Source: Rugamonas brunnea
GTDB taxonomy: Bacteria > Pseudomonadota > Gammaproteobacteria > Burkholderiales > Burkholderiaceae_D
NCBI RefSeq assembly: GCF_014042345.1
Contig: NZ_JACEZT010000022.1
Location: 1-62,063, forward strand
DNA length: 62,063 bases
Direction of reading: 5' to 3'
This document shows, in pieces, positions 38,506-47,152 of the stretch (positions are counted from its first letter, which is position 1; every line of letters begins with the position of its first letter). The position numbers were made by a program, and so were the translations under genes. Below the pieces are notes generated by a model. The model saw nothing but the letters and a program-made list of their open reading frames with translations. It searched no databases and was not told the origin of the DNA.

Positions 38506-40593
38506 TTGACCGAACCCCAGTTACCGCCCGCAGCTGAGCCGGCTGATCCAGCCGAATCCGGCGCGCCGCCGGCCGCCGCCACGCCTTCCGCAGCCTCTGC
38601 CGCCGCATCTTCCACCACCCCCGCCGTGCCCCATGTGCCGGGCCGGCATGACGCCGAGATCGAGCGCCTGTTCGGCGCCGGCGGCCCGCTGGGGCCGGCC
38701 GTGGGCAGCTACCGTCCGCGCCGCTCGCAGACGGAGATGGCCAAGGCCGTGGCGCAGGCGATCGCAGAGCAGCAGACCCTGATCGCCGAGGCGGGCACGG
38801 GCACGGGCAAGACCTTCGCCTACCTGGTGCCGGCCCTGCTGTGGGGCGGCAAGACCATCGTTTCCACCGGTACCAAGAACTTGCAGGATCAACTGTTCCT
38901 GCGCGACATCCCCACCGTGCGCACCGCGCTGCAGGCGCCGGTGTCGGTGGCGCTGCTCAAGGGGCGCTCCAACTACGTGTGCCATTACCACCTGGAGCGC
39001 ACGTTGCAGAATGGTCGCATGACCTCGCGCGATGACGTCGGCCACCTGCGTGAAATCTCGCGCTTCCTGAAGATGACCAGTTCCGGCGACAAGGCCGAGC
39101 TGGCCCGCGTGCCCGAGAATGCGCTGATCTGGAACCTGGTCACGTCCACCCGTGAGAACTGCATGGGCGCCGAGTGCCAGTACTACCAGGACTGCTTCGT
39201 GATGAAGGCGCGCAAGGAAGCCCAGCAGGCCGACGTGGTGGTGGTCAACCACCACCTGTTCTTCGCCGACGTGGCCCTGAAGGACACCGGCGTGGCCGAG
39301 CTGCTGCCGTCGGCCAACACCATCATCTTCGACGAGGCCCACCAGCTGCCCGACACGGCCACGCTGTTCTTCGGCGACACCTTCTCCACCTCGCAAGTGC
39401 TGGAACTGTGCCGCGACGTGCTGGCCGAGGGCCTGGCCCACGCGCGCGACGGCGCCGAGTGGGGCAAGGTGGTGACGGTGGTGGAGAAGGCCGCGCGCGA
39501 CCTGCGCCTGACCTTCCCGCAGGACATCGTGCGCCTGTCGCTACCCCAGATCGCGCCATCGAGCGACTTCTTCCCGGCCCTGCAAACCCTCAAGGACGAG
39601 CTCGACGGCCTGAACGCCGTGCTGGAAACCCAGGCCATCCGCGCCGAGACGCTGGAACAGTGCCGCGTGCGCGGCATCGAGCTGGCCCAGCAACTGGCCG
39701 CGTGGAAGTACGATCCCAAGGCCAAGGTGGAGAAGGGCGAGGAAGCCGTGTTCTGGGTCGAGGCCTACACCATGTCGCTGCAGCTGCACAAGACGCCGCT
39801 GTCGATCGCGCCCATCTTCAACGGCCAGCGCGAAGGCGTGCCGCGCAGTTGGATCTTCACCTCGGCCACGCTGGCCGTGAAGAATGACTTCAGCCATTTC
39901 GCCAACCAGATGGGGCTGACGGGCGAGTTGTCGATGTCCTGGCCCAGCCCGTTCAATTACGAGCAGCAAGGCATCCTGTACGTGCCGCAGGGCTTGCCCG
40001 ACCCCAATTCCATCGGCTACACGGACGCCGTGCTCGACAAGGCCCTGCCCGTGATCGAAGCGGCCGGCGGCAAGACCTTCCTGCTGTGCACCACGCTGCG
40101 CGCCGTCAAGCGCGCCGCCGAGCGCCTGCGTGACGAGTTCGCTAAGCGCAACTTGCCGTTCCCCCTGTTCGTGCAGGGCGACAAGGGCCGCACGGAATTG
40201 CTGGACCAGTTCCGCAAGGCCGGCAATGGCGTGCTGATCGGCAGCCAGAGTTTCTGGGAAGGGGTGGACGTGCGCGGTGACGCGCTGTCGCTGGTGATCA
40301 TCGACAAGCTGCCGTTCGCGCCGCCCGACGATCCCGTGTTGGCGGCCCGCATCGAAGTGATGGAAAAGCAAGGCATGAACGGCTTCATGCATCACACGCT
40401 GCCGGAAGCGATCATCAACCTCAAGCAGGGCGCCGGCCGCCTGATCCGCGACGAGGGCGACCGCGGCGTGCTGATGCTGTGCGACCCGCGCGTGATCTCC
40501 AAGCCCTACGGCCGGCGCATCTGGCAAAGCCTGCCCTCGTTCAAGCGCACCCGCGAGCAGGACGACGTGGTGGCCTTCTTCCGCGACAAATAA
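38506..40593 (+). CDS. dinG: DinG/YoaA-type iron-sulfur DNA helicase
   Basis: A 695-residue XPD-like superfamily 2 helicase. Walker A is AEAGTGTGKTFAYLVPALL; the four cluster cysteines lie in NYVCHYHLE and ENCMGAECQYYQDCF; the DEAH box is FDEAHQLPDTA. Motifs V/VI include FWEGVDVRGDALS and QGAGRLIRDEGDRG. It unwinds DNA at forks, R-loops or damaged sites. The start is a TTG with no good ribosome site; the first ~45 residues are Ala/Pro-rich and uncertain. No LexA box is visible upstream, unlike E. coli dinG. Confidence 0.93.
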   Translation: MTEPQLPPAAEPADPAESGAPPAAATPSAASAAASSTTPAVPHVPGRHDAEIERLFGAGGPLGPAVGSYRPRRSQTEMAKAVAQAIAEQQTLIAEAGTGTGKTFAYLVPALLWGGKTIVSTGTKNLQDQLFLRDIPTVRTALQAPVSVALLKGRSNYVCHYHLERTLQNGRMTSRDDVGHLREISRFLKMTSSGDKAELARVPENALIWNLVTSTRENCMGAECQYYQDCFVMKARKEAQQADVVVVNHHLFFADVALKDTGVAELLPSANTIIFDEAHQLPDTATLFFGDTFSTSQVLELCRDVLAEGLAHARDGAEWGKVVTVVEKAARDLRLTFPQDIVRLSLPQIAPSSDFFPALQTLKDELDGLNAVLETQAIRAETLEQCRVRGIELAQQLAAWKYDPKAKVEKGEEAVFWVEAYTMSLQLHKTPLSIAPIFNGQREGVPRSWIFTSATLAVKNDFSHFANQMGLTGELSMSWPSPFNYEQQGILYVPQGLPDPNSIGYTDAVLDKALPVIEAAGGKTFLLCTTLRAVKRAAERLRDEFAKRNLPFPLFVQGDKGRTELLDQFRKAGNGVLIGSQSFWEGVDVRGDALSLVIIDKLPFAPPDDPVLAARIEVMEKQGMNGFMHHTLPEAIINLKQGAGRLIRDEGDRGVLMLCDPRVISKPYGRRIWQSLPSFKRTREQDDVVAFFRDK

Positions 40594-40594
40594 C

Positions 40595-40664
40595 AACCGG
40601 GGTCAGGTCATACCATTAAGCAAGCTGTGCGCAGATTGCTTAATGGTATGACCTGACCCCGGTT
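40595..40664. repeat. REP-like palindrome, copy C (70 bp)
   Basis: It begins one base past the helicase stop codon and lies between convergent genes. The outer arm AACCGGGGTCAGGTCAT is as in copies A and B; the inner arm (ACCATTAAGCAAGCTG) pairs with its partner with a single mismatch around TGCG. CCCGGTTTT follows on the plus strand, so it probably terminates both genes. Confidence 0.92.
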
Positions 40665-40685
40665 TTGACCCTGGGCGCTGTTCGC

Positions 40686-41666
40686 TTACGCCTGCGGCAG
40701 GATCACCACCTTGCCCGTCACCAGCCGCGCGGCCATGTCGTTCAGGGCCGAGGCCGTGTCGGCCAGCGGGTAGCGGGCCGAGATGTGGGGCTGGATCTTG
40801 CCTTCCTTGAGCCAGCCCAGCAACTGTGCCATGGCCGCCAGGTTGGCCTTCGGCTCGCGCTTGACGAACTCACCCCAGAACACGCCCACCAGCGACGCGC
40901 CTTTCAACAGCGCCAGGTTCAGCGGCAGGCGCGGGATCTCGCCATTGGCGAAACCGACTACCAGGTAGCGCCCGCGCCAGGCGATGGAACGGAACGCCGG
41001 TTCCGCGTACACGCCGCCCACCGGGTCATAGATCACGTCCGGCCCCTTGCCGTCCGTGGCGGCCTTGACGGCGTCGCGCCAGTCGTCGTTGCTGTAGTTG
41101 ATCAGCACGTCCGCGCCATGCGCCTTGCACACTTCCAGCTTGGCGTCGGTCGAGGCGGCCGCGATCACGCGCGCGCCCAGCGCCTTGCCGATCTCGATGG
41201 CGGCCAGTCCCACGCCGCCGGCCGCGCCCAGCACCAGCATGGTTTCGCCCGCCTTGAGGCCGGCCCGGTCCACCACCGCGTGGTGCGAGGTGCCGTAGGT
41301 GAGGGTGATGGCGGCCGCCGTGTCGAAGTCCATGCCGGGTGGCATGGGCATCAACGCCTGCACCGGCACTGCCAGTTGCTGGGCGAAGCCGCCCTGGCCG
41401 GTGAAGGCGATCACGCGGTCGCCCACCTTGTAGCCCTGCACGTCGGCGGCCACGGCGCGCACCACGCCAGCCACTTCGCTGCCGGGCGTGAACGGCAGCG
41501 CCGGCTTGACCTGGTACTTGCCCTGGATGATGAGCACGTCGGGGAAGTTGACCCCGGCCGCCTGCACGTCGAGCACCACCTGGCCGGGACCCGGCTGCAA
41601 CTCCGGTAATTCCTCCAGGGTGAGGGTGTCGGGCAGTCCCCATGCCTTGCAAACGATGGCTTTCAT
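40686..41666 (-). CDS. NADPH:quinone oxidoreductase (zinc-free MDR family)
   Basis: A 326-residue medium-chain dehydrogenase/reductase. An N-terminal GroES-like domain has VNFPDVLIIQGKYQ and LPFTPGSEVAGVVRAV. The nucleotide-binding domain has TMLVLGAAGGVGLAAIEIGK. Catalytic zinc ligands are absent, as in quinone oxidoreductases and crotonase-like MDRs. It probably reduces quinones or enoyl substrates with NADPH. GAGGAA lies before the ATG. It is divergent from the TIR operon. Confidence 0.9.
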   Translation of the reverse strand: MKAIVCKAWGLPDTLTLEELPELQPGPGQVVLDVQAAGVNFPDVLIIQGKYQVKPALPFTPGSEVAGVVRAVAADVQGYKVGDRVIAFTGQGGFAQQLAVPVQALMPMPPGMDFDTAAAITLTYGTSHHAVVDRAGLKAGETMLVLGAAGGVGLAAIEIGKALGARVIAAASTDAKLEVCKAHGADVLINYSNDDWRDAVKAATDGKGPDVIYDPVGGVYAEPAFRSIAWRGRYLVVGFANGEIPRLPLNLALLKGASLVGVFWGEFVKREPKANLAAMAQLLGWLKEGKIQPHISARYPLADTASALNDMAARLVTGKVVILPQA

Positions 41667-41767
41667 TCTTGTGTGTTCCTCGTTGGTGGGTGGAAATCGA
41701 AAATAGTACGACCGTTAGATTTTTTATTATGCCTGAAATCCATGGCTGCCGTGCACGTCCGTGCGTG

Positions 41768-41783
41768 TTTGCGCGCGCGCAAA
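41768..41783. promoter_or_regulatory. 16-bp perfect palindrome upstream of the TIR operon
   Basis: TTTGCGCGCGCGCAAA is a perfect palindrome about 70 bases before the TIR gene, next to a second dyad (GCAC-GTCC-GTGC near 41753-41764). They lie in the divergent region with the oxidoreductase gene and may be an operator for the TIR operon. Confidence 0.45.
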
Positions 41784-41853
41784 GTGCGGGGCGGGGGCGG
41801 CGCTAGAGTAGGTTTGCGTGCTGTCGCCTGGGAGAAGAAACGGAGGGGATGTG

Positions 41854-42459
41854 ATGACGATCCGCTACGGCTGTTTCTTTAGCTACGCGCATGGCCGGCA
41901 TGCGTACATGAGCAAATTCAAGAACGACCTGGTCGAGGCGCTCAAGTGCTATCTGGAACCCCATTTCGACACGGAAAAGGAGCTGTTCGTCGATAGCGAG
42001 CAACTGGGCGGCGGCGACGACCTGGACCAGCGAATCGCGCGCGCCATGTGCGAGAGCGTGTGCATGATCGTCATCTACACGCCCAAGTACGAGGCGCATG
42101 CGTACACCCGGCGCGAGTTCGCCGCCATGCAGTTGATCGAGGCCGAGCGCCGGCTGTGGTATCCGCTGCCCAGCCACCTGACCATCCCCGTGATCATGAC
42201 GCGCCACCCGCTGAACCTGCCGCCGCAGATCACGGAGCCGGGCATGTACGTCGATTTCTCGCGCTACACGCTGGCCAGCACCGACCTCAAGACCAACCCG
42301 GACTTCCTGCCCGACATAGAAAGAATCGTCCAGCGTATCGCCGCCCATTACCACTACCTGAAACGCTGCATGCCGCCCGAGCATGATTGCGGCCGTTTTG
42401 TGCTGCCCGACATTCCACCGGAGTGGCGCGCCATTCCGCCTCCCCACTTTCCACGCTAA
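41854..42459 (+). CDS. TIR-domain protein
   Basis: A 201-residue protein that is mostly one TIR domain. The first strand is YGCFFSYAHGR (residues 5-15). The BB-loop region is LFVDSEQLGGGDDLDQRI (44-61), then MIVIYTPKYEAHAYTRREF with Glu88 at the position of the catalytic glutamate of NAD-cleaving TIR domains. A C-terminal helical tail follows. It has no membrane segment. ATG 41854 follows a GGAGGGG site. It resembles the TIR-like FxsC proteins paired with ATPase-TPR partners in actinobacteria. The next gene starts 9 bases later. NADase activity is inferred, not shown. Confidence 0.82.
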   Translation: MTIRYGCFFSYAHGRHAYMSKFKNDLVEALKCYLEPHFDTEKELFVDSEQLGGGDDLDQRIARAMCESVCMIVIYTPKYEAHAYTRREFAAMQLIEAERRLWYPLPSHLTIPVIMTRHPLNLPPQITEPGMYVDFSRYTLASTDLKTNPDFLPDIERIVQRIAAHYHYLKRCMPPEHDCGRFVLPDIPPEWRAIPPPHFPR

Positions 42460-42468
42460 AGGTACGTC

Positions 42469-44412
42469 ATGGAACTCTCCTCCCTTTCCCTGCCGCCATT
42501 GACGGCGCCCGGCGAAGTCGTGACCTTCTATTCCTACAAGGGCGGCACCGGGCGCACGCTGGCCTTGTCCAACCTGGCCGTGCTGCTGGCCGGGCAGCGC
42601 CACGCCAGCACGCCGGTGTTGATGGTGGACTGGGACCTGGAGGCGCCCAGCTTGCACCATTATTTTCCCTGCCTGGAGCCGGGGCCGGGCGTGCTGGAAC
42701 TGTTCGAGGCTTGCCGCGACCAGTTGCAGCGGCGCGCCATGCCCGGCATGGACGAGGTGGCCCTGGCGCACGACGTGTTGCAGGCCGTGGGCTGGGAGCA
42801 GTATGTGTGCCGGGTCGACCAGTCCAGTCCGTTGTACCTGATGCGGGCCGGGCGCTTTGACGACGATTACGCGGAACGGCTGGCGGCGCTGCGCTGGGAT
42901 GCCCTGTTCGACCGCTGTCCGGCCCTGTTCCGCTGCTTCGCCGACATGCTGACCCGCCATTTCCGCCACGTGCTGGTCGATGCGCGCACGGGCCGCGCCG
43001 ACAGCGCCGGCATCTGCACCACGCTGCTGCCGCGCAAGCTGGTGGTGGTGTTCACGCCGGACCGGCAAAACCTGGAAGGCCTGCAGACCGTGCTGACGCA
43101 CGCGGCCGCCTACCGCCGCAGCCACGAGGACGAGCAGCGGCCGCTGCTGATCTATCCGCTGCCGGCGCGCGTCGAGATGGCCGACAGTGCCCAGCGCGCG
43201 CAATGGCGGCGTGGCGACGCGCCACTGGGCATCGCCGGTTACCAGCCCGTGTTCGAACGCCTGCTCGGTGATTGCTACGGCCTGTCCGACCTGAGCCTGG
43301 ACAGTTATTTCGACGAAGTGCAGTTGCAGCAGGCTCGCGGCTTCGCTTACGGCGAGCAATTGGCCGTGCGGCTGGAGCAGGGCGGCGACCGCTTTTCGCT
43401 GACGCGCACCTTCGCCACCCTGCTCGACTGGCTGGACGGCGATTATTTCCCCTGGCAGTCGAAGGGCGAGATCACTCTGCTGGCCGCCATCGCCGCCGTC
43501 CGGCGCGACATGGAGCCGGGCGGGCGTGGCCAGGCCTTGCCGCTGGCCAGCCAGTTGCGCCGGCTGGGCGAGTTGTACCGCTGCGAGGGACGGCTGGCCC
43601 AGGCCTTGTCCTGCTTCAACGAAAGCCTGGCCTTGCGCCAGCGCATGCTGGGCGAGGACCATGCGGACACGCTGGCCAGCAAGGCCAGCCTGGCCGTGCT
43701 GCTGCGCCAGCAGGGCCAGCTCGACGATGCCCGTTTCCTGCAGGAGTGCATAGTGGACGCCTGCGCCGCCGCGCATGGGCGCGACCATCCGGCCACGCTG
43801 GCCGCCCAGTCGCAACTGGCGGCCACGCTGGCGCTGCAAGGGCAGGGCGCCGACGCGCTGGCCTTGCAGGAAGCGGTGCTGGGCAGTTACCAGCGCCTGC
43901 TGGGGCCGCATCATCCGCTGGCGCTGGACAGCCAGGCGGCGCGCGCCGACATGCTGTGCCAGCGCGGCGACCACGGGCTGGCGCGCGACGTGCAGGAGCA
44001 GGTGCTGGCCGCGCGCATGCGCTTGCTGGGCGCCGAGCACGACGATACGCTGCGCGCCAAGGCGGCCTTGGCCGCGACCCTGGTCCAGCTGGACGAACTC
44101 GATACCGCCCGTTGTCTGGCAGAACGGGTGCTGCGGGCCCGTCTGCGCCGGCAGGGGCCTGAGCATGCCGATACCCGCCTGGCGCGGGCCCGCCTGGCCG
44201 AGATCCAGCGGCGCCTGGGCGAGCCGGCCATGCCGGCCCTGTACCAGGAAGCCGGCGCGCCCGACGATGGCGGCGCCGATCCGGTGCTGGCGCTGGGCGG
44301 CCTCGATGCGACCTTGCTGAGCGCGCGCCAGCCGGCGCCCGACCCGTACCGGCAGGATATCCTGCTCACGCTCGATGGCTTGCTGGCCGAACCGCGCGGC
44401 ACGCCACGCTAG
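42469..44412 (+). CDS. ParA/MinD-like ATPase with variant KGGTGRT P-loop fused to TPR repeats
   Basis: A 647-residue protein. Residues about 15-320 form a SIMIBI-type ATPase: SYKGGTGRTLALSNLAVLL (24-30 KGGTGRT), VLMVDWDLEAPS (Asp54, Asp56) and HVLVDARTGRAD. The usual deviant Walker A lysine before T is Arg29, the KGGxGR variant. Residues about 345-580 hold TPR-like repeats of the form LG-DHADTLASKASLAVLL / LGPHHPLALDSQAARADML, about 42 residues each. A Pro-rich tail follows. Such ATPase-TPR proteins accompany TIR-like proteins in the actinobacterial FxSxx-COOH system. The gene follows the TIR gene with its own AAAGG site, so the two are co-expressed. Confidence 0.82.
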   Translation: MELSSLSLPPLTAPGEVVTFYSYKGGTGRTLALSNLAVLLAGQRHASTPVLMVDWDLEAPSLHHYFPCLEPGPGVLELFEACRDQLQRRAMPGMDEVALAHDVLQAVGWEQYVCRVDQSSPLYLMRAGRFDDDYAERLAALRWDALFDRCPALFRCFADMLTRHFRHVLVDARTGRADSAGICTTLLPRKLVVVFTPDRQNLEGLQTVLTHAAAYRRSHEDEQRPLLIYPLPARVEMADSAQRAQWRRGDAPLGIAGYQPVFERLLGDCYGLSDLSLDSYFDEVQLQQARGFAYGEQLAVRLEQGGDRFSLTRTFATLLDWLDGDYFPWQSKGEITLLAAIAAVRRDMEPGGRGQALPLASQLRRLGELYRCEGRLAQALSCFNESLALRQRMLGEDHADTLASKASLAVLLRQQGQLDDARFLQECIVDACAAAHGRDHPATLAAQSQLAATLALQGQGADALALQEAVLGSYQRLLGPHHPLALDSQAARADMLCQRGDHGLARDVQEQVLAARMRLLGAEHDDTLRAKAALAATLVQLDELDTARCLAERVLRARLRRQGPEHADTRLARARLAEIQRRLGEPAMPALYQEAGAPDDGGADPVLALGGLDATLLSARQPAPDPYRQDILLTLDGLLAEPRGTPR

Positions 44413-44505
44413 CGCAGCTTGCGCCGGCCCTGCGCCGTGAAATTTATCTGCGCGCCGGTGCCCGGCCATGCGCAGCACGGCCATTGCTTCAGGTAAAATC
44501 GTCGT

Positions 44506-45243
44506 ATGAGAATCCTGATCAGTAATGACGACGGCTACCTGGCGCCCGGCATCAATGCCCTGGCCGAGGCGCTGGCGCCCATCGCCGATATCGTGGTGGT
44601 GGCGCCCGACAGCAATCGCTCCGGCGCCTCCAATTCGCTGTCGCTGGACCGGCCGCTGTCCGTCCAGCGCGCGAGCAATGGTTTCTATTTTGTCAACGGC
44701 ACGCCGACCGATTGCGTGCACGTGGCGCTGACGGGCATGCTCGACTACCGGCCCGACCTGGTCGTGTCCGGCATCAACAACGGCCCCAACATGGGCGACG
44801 ACACGCTGTATTCCGGCACGGTGGCGGCCGCCACGGAAGGCTATCTGTTCGGCATCCCTTCGATCGCGTTTTCCCAGGGTTCCTTCGGCTGGGAGCACGT
44901 GGAGGACGCGGCCCGCCATGCGCGCGACATCATCGTGCGCTACGGCGCCACGCTGCCCAGTCCCTACCTGCTCAACGTCAACATCCCGAACCAGCCGTAT
45001 GACGCCCTGACCAAGGTGGTGGCCACGCGGCTCGGACGGCGGCACCAGGCCGAGCCGGTGATCAGGGCGCACGATCCGCGCGGCAAGGAAATTTTCTGGA
45101 TCGGCCCGCCGGGCGCCACCCGCGATGCCGGCCCGGGCACGGATTTCCATGCCTGCGCCCAAGGCTGGACGTCGATGACGCCGCTCCAGATCGACCTGAC
45201 CCACAAGAGCCAGCTCGACCTGCTGGCATCGGGCCTGGCATGA
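44506..45243 (+). CDS. surE: 5'/3'-nucleotidase SurE
   Basis: A 245-residue survival protein that hydrolyses nucleoside monophosphates, metal-dependent. The N-terminal motif is ILISNDDGYLAPGINAL, with APDSNRSGASNSL and VSGINNGPNMGDDTLYSGTVAA completing the active site. It starts the classical stationary-phase set surE-pcm-nlpD-rpoS. Its stop overlaps the pcm start by four bases. Confidence 0.97.
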   Translation: MRILISNDDGYLAPGINALAEALAPIADIVVVAPDSNRSGASNSLSLDRPLSVQRASNGFYFVNGTPTDCVHVALTGMLDYRPDLVVSGINNGPNMGDDTLYSGTVAAATEGYLFGIPSIAFSQGSFGWEHVEDAARHARDIIVRYGATLPSPYLLNVNIPNQPYDALTKVVATRLGRRHQAEPVIRAHDPRGKEIFWIGPPGATRDAGPGTDFHACAQGWTSMTPLQIDLTHKSQLDLLASGLA

Positions 45244-46142
45244 ACGACAAACCCCGCACATTCCCCTTGCCGCTGTCCTCGGTGGTCGATGCGGGCGGCA
45301 AGAAGCCGGTCGTGCGGGGACCGGTGGCCACGCCGCAGACGGCGACCCAGAATGCCGCCCAAAACGCGGCCCAGCATGCCAGCCGGGGCGGCGCAGCGGG
45401 CCAGCCGCTGTACCAGGGAGGGCGCGCCGTCGCCTCGCCATCGAAATCGCACCGCGAGGCGCTGGAGCGGGCCGTGCAGGCCGCCGCCCCCGCGCCGCGC
45501 CAGAATCCGCTGGTGTCCGACGCCGTGCGGCGGGCCATGGTGGAGCGGGTGGCCAAGCAGGGCGTGCAGGACGGCGTGGTGCTGGCCGCGCTCGATACCG
45601 TGCCGCGCCACCTGTTCATGGAGGAGGGGCTGGCGGCCCAGGCCTACATCGACGCTTCGCTGCCGATCGGCCACCACCAGACCATTTCCCAGCCCTACAT
45701 CGTGGCGCGCATGATCGAGGTGATGCGCAACGGGGGCGAACTCAAGCGCGTATTGGAGATCGGCACCGGCTGCGGCTACCAGGCCGCGGTGCTCGCCTGC
45801 GTGGCGCGCGAGGTCTGGTCGATCGAGCGCATCAAGCCGCTGCATGAGCTGGCCAAAGCCAATTTACGGCCGCTGCGCGTGCCGAACCTGCGTTTGCATT
45901 ATGGAGATGGTATGCTAGGCCTGCCGCAAGCGGCGCCATTTGACGGTATCATTCTGGCCGCGGCGGGACTGGAAGTGCCGCGCGCATTGTTGGAACAGCT
46001 GGCCATCGGCGGCCGGCTGGTGGCGCCCGTGGGCGCCCGCGCCCAGCACCTGGAACTGATCACGCGCACGGCCAAGGCCGAGTGGGTCAGCACCACGCTG
46101 GAAGATTGCCATTTTGTGCCACTGCGCCCGGGCACGGTATAA
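45240..46142 (+). CDS. pcm: protein-L-isoaspartate O-methyltransferase
   Basis: A 300-residue repair methyltransferase that restores isoaspartyl residues using S-adenosylmethionine. The core starts at about residue 90 with VSDAVRRAMVERVAKQGVQD; the catalytic region is SLPIGHHQTISQPYIVARMI and the SAM motif VLEIGTGCGYQAAVLA. The first ~85 residues are a low-complexity Ala/Gln-rich extension absent from E. coli Pcm. It overlaps surE by ATGA. Confidence 0.95.
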   Translation: MNDKPRTFPLPLSSVVDAGGKKPVVRGPVATPQTATQNAAQNAAQHASRGGAAGQPLYQGGRAVASPSKSHREALERAVQAAAPAPRQNPLVSDAVRRAMVERVAKQGVQDGVVLAALDTVPRHLFMEEGLAAQAYIDASLPIGHHQTISQPYIVARMIEVMRNGGELKRVLEIGTGCGYQAAVLACVAREVWSIERIKPLHELAKANLRPLRVPNLRLHYGDGMLGLPQAAPFDGIILAAAGLEVPRALLEQLAIGGRLVAPVGARAQHLELITRTAKAEWVSTTLEDCHFVPLRPGTV

Positions 46143-46212
46143 CCGGTCCTGGCAGGCGCCAAGCCACCCACCGGATACCGTCGTACCGCGAGGCCCGAAT
46201 ACAAAGATTAAG

Positions 46213-47142
46213 ATGAGAATGACGAATAAAAGTTCCCTGCTGATTGCGACCCTGACGCTCGCCCTGTTGAGCGCCTGTACCACCACCCCCAACCAGGCGC
46301 CGGTGGTGGAGCGCACGCCCACCGCGCCCCAGCCCAAGCCTGTCACCCCCAGCGAGGAAGCGCAGAAGGAGCGCGACGAGCGCGGCCTGTACACGGTCAA
46401 GAAGGGCGACACGCTGATCCGCATCGCGCTCGAGCACGGCCAGAGCTACCGCGACATCGCGACTTGGAACAACCTGGCCAACCCGGACGACATCAAGGTC
46501 GACCAGGTGCTGCGCGTGCAGCCGCCCGACAGCGCCGCCGTGCAGACGGCCGCCGTGGTGATGCCGCCCTCCGATACCAAGGCGCCGCCGGCCGCCCCGG
46601 TGCCGCGCAAGACGGGGCCCAAGGGAGAGAAACGGCCGTACACGGACGCCACCCTGGCCGAGCTGCAGAAGGCGGACGGCGTGACGCCGGAGCGCACCGA
46701 AGTGGCGCTGGTCAAGCCGGCCTCGCTGCCGCCGCCGGCCGCGCCGGCCTTGCCGCCGCTGGGCGCCGACGAGGAAAAGCTGAGCTGGATGTGGCCGGCC
46801 GACGGCAAGGTGGTGGCCAGTTTCGACGAGGGCAAGAACAAGGGCGTGGACATCGCCGGACGTGCCGGACAGCAAGTCGTGGCGGCCGGCGCGGGAAAAG
46901 TCATGTACGCCGGTAGCGGCATCCGTGGTTATGGTAATCTCGTCATTGTGAAGCACAGTAACAGCTTGCTGTCGGCCTATGCCCACAACCGCAGCATCCT
47001 GGTGAAGGAAGGCCAGACGGTGAACAAGGGACAGGCCATCGCGGAGATGGGCGATTCGGATGCCGACTCCGTCAAGCTGCACTTTGAAATCCGCCAGCAG
47101 GGCAAGCCGGTCGATCCGTCGAAATTCCTGCCTAACCGTTAG
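46213..47142 (+). CDS. nlpD: NlpD-type LysM/LytM lipoprotein
   Basis: About 309 residues. The signal peptide with lipobox LLSAC makes it an outer- or inner-membrane lipoprotein. A LysM domain (YTVKKGDTLIRIALEHGQ, NNLANPDDIKVDQVLRV) binds peptidoglycan. The C-terminal LytM/M23 domain (KNKGVDIAGRAGQQVVAAG, LHFEIRQQGKPVDPSKFLP) lacks the full set of metal histidines, as in NlpD, which activates the amidase AmiC. ATG 46213 or 46219 could be the start. It is upstream of rpoS, as usual. Confidence 0.94.
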   Translation: MRMTNKSSLLIATLTLALLSACTTTPNQAPVVERTPTAPQPKPVTPSEEAQKERDERGLYTVKKGDTLIRIALEHGQSYRDIATWNNLANPDDIKVDQVLRVQPPDSAAVQTAAVVMPPSDTKAPPAAPVPRKTGPKGEKRPYTDATLAELQKADGVTPERTEVALVKPASLPPPAAPALPPLGADEEKLSWMWPADGKVVASFDEGKNKGVDIAGRAGQQVVAAGAGKVMYAGSGIRGYGNLVIVKHSNSLLSAYAHNRSILVKEGQTVNKGQAIAEMGDSDADSVKLHFEIRQQGKPVDPSKFLPNR

Positions 47143-47152
47143 CGTACCGTTT

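Noticed and set aside
41854..44412. Thoeris defence system
   Set aside because: Thoeris needs a ThsA (SIR2-like, NAD-binding) partner. The partner here is a ParA/MinD-like ATPase with TPR repeats.
41854..45243. The TIR/ATPase pair plus surE as one NAD-metabolising operon
   Set aside because: A 93-base gap separates the ATPase and surE, and surE belongs to the conserved surE-pcm-nlpD-rpoS set. No sequence link beyond adjacency.
41803..45441. Antisense frame of over 1200 codons across the TIR, ATPase-TPR and surE genes
   Set aside because: It spans three real genes on the opposite strand, is Gln/Arg/His-rich and has no recognisable domain.
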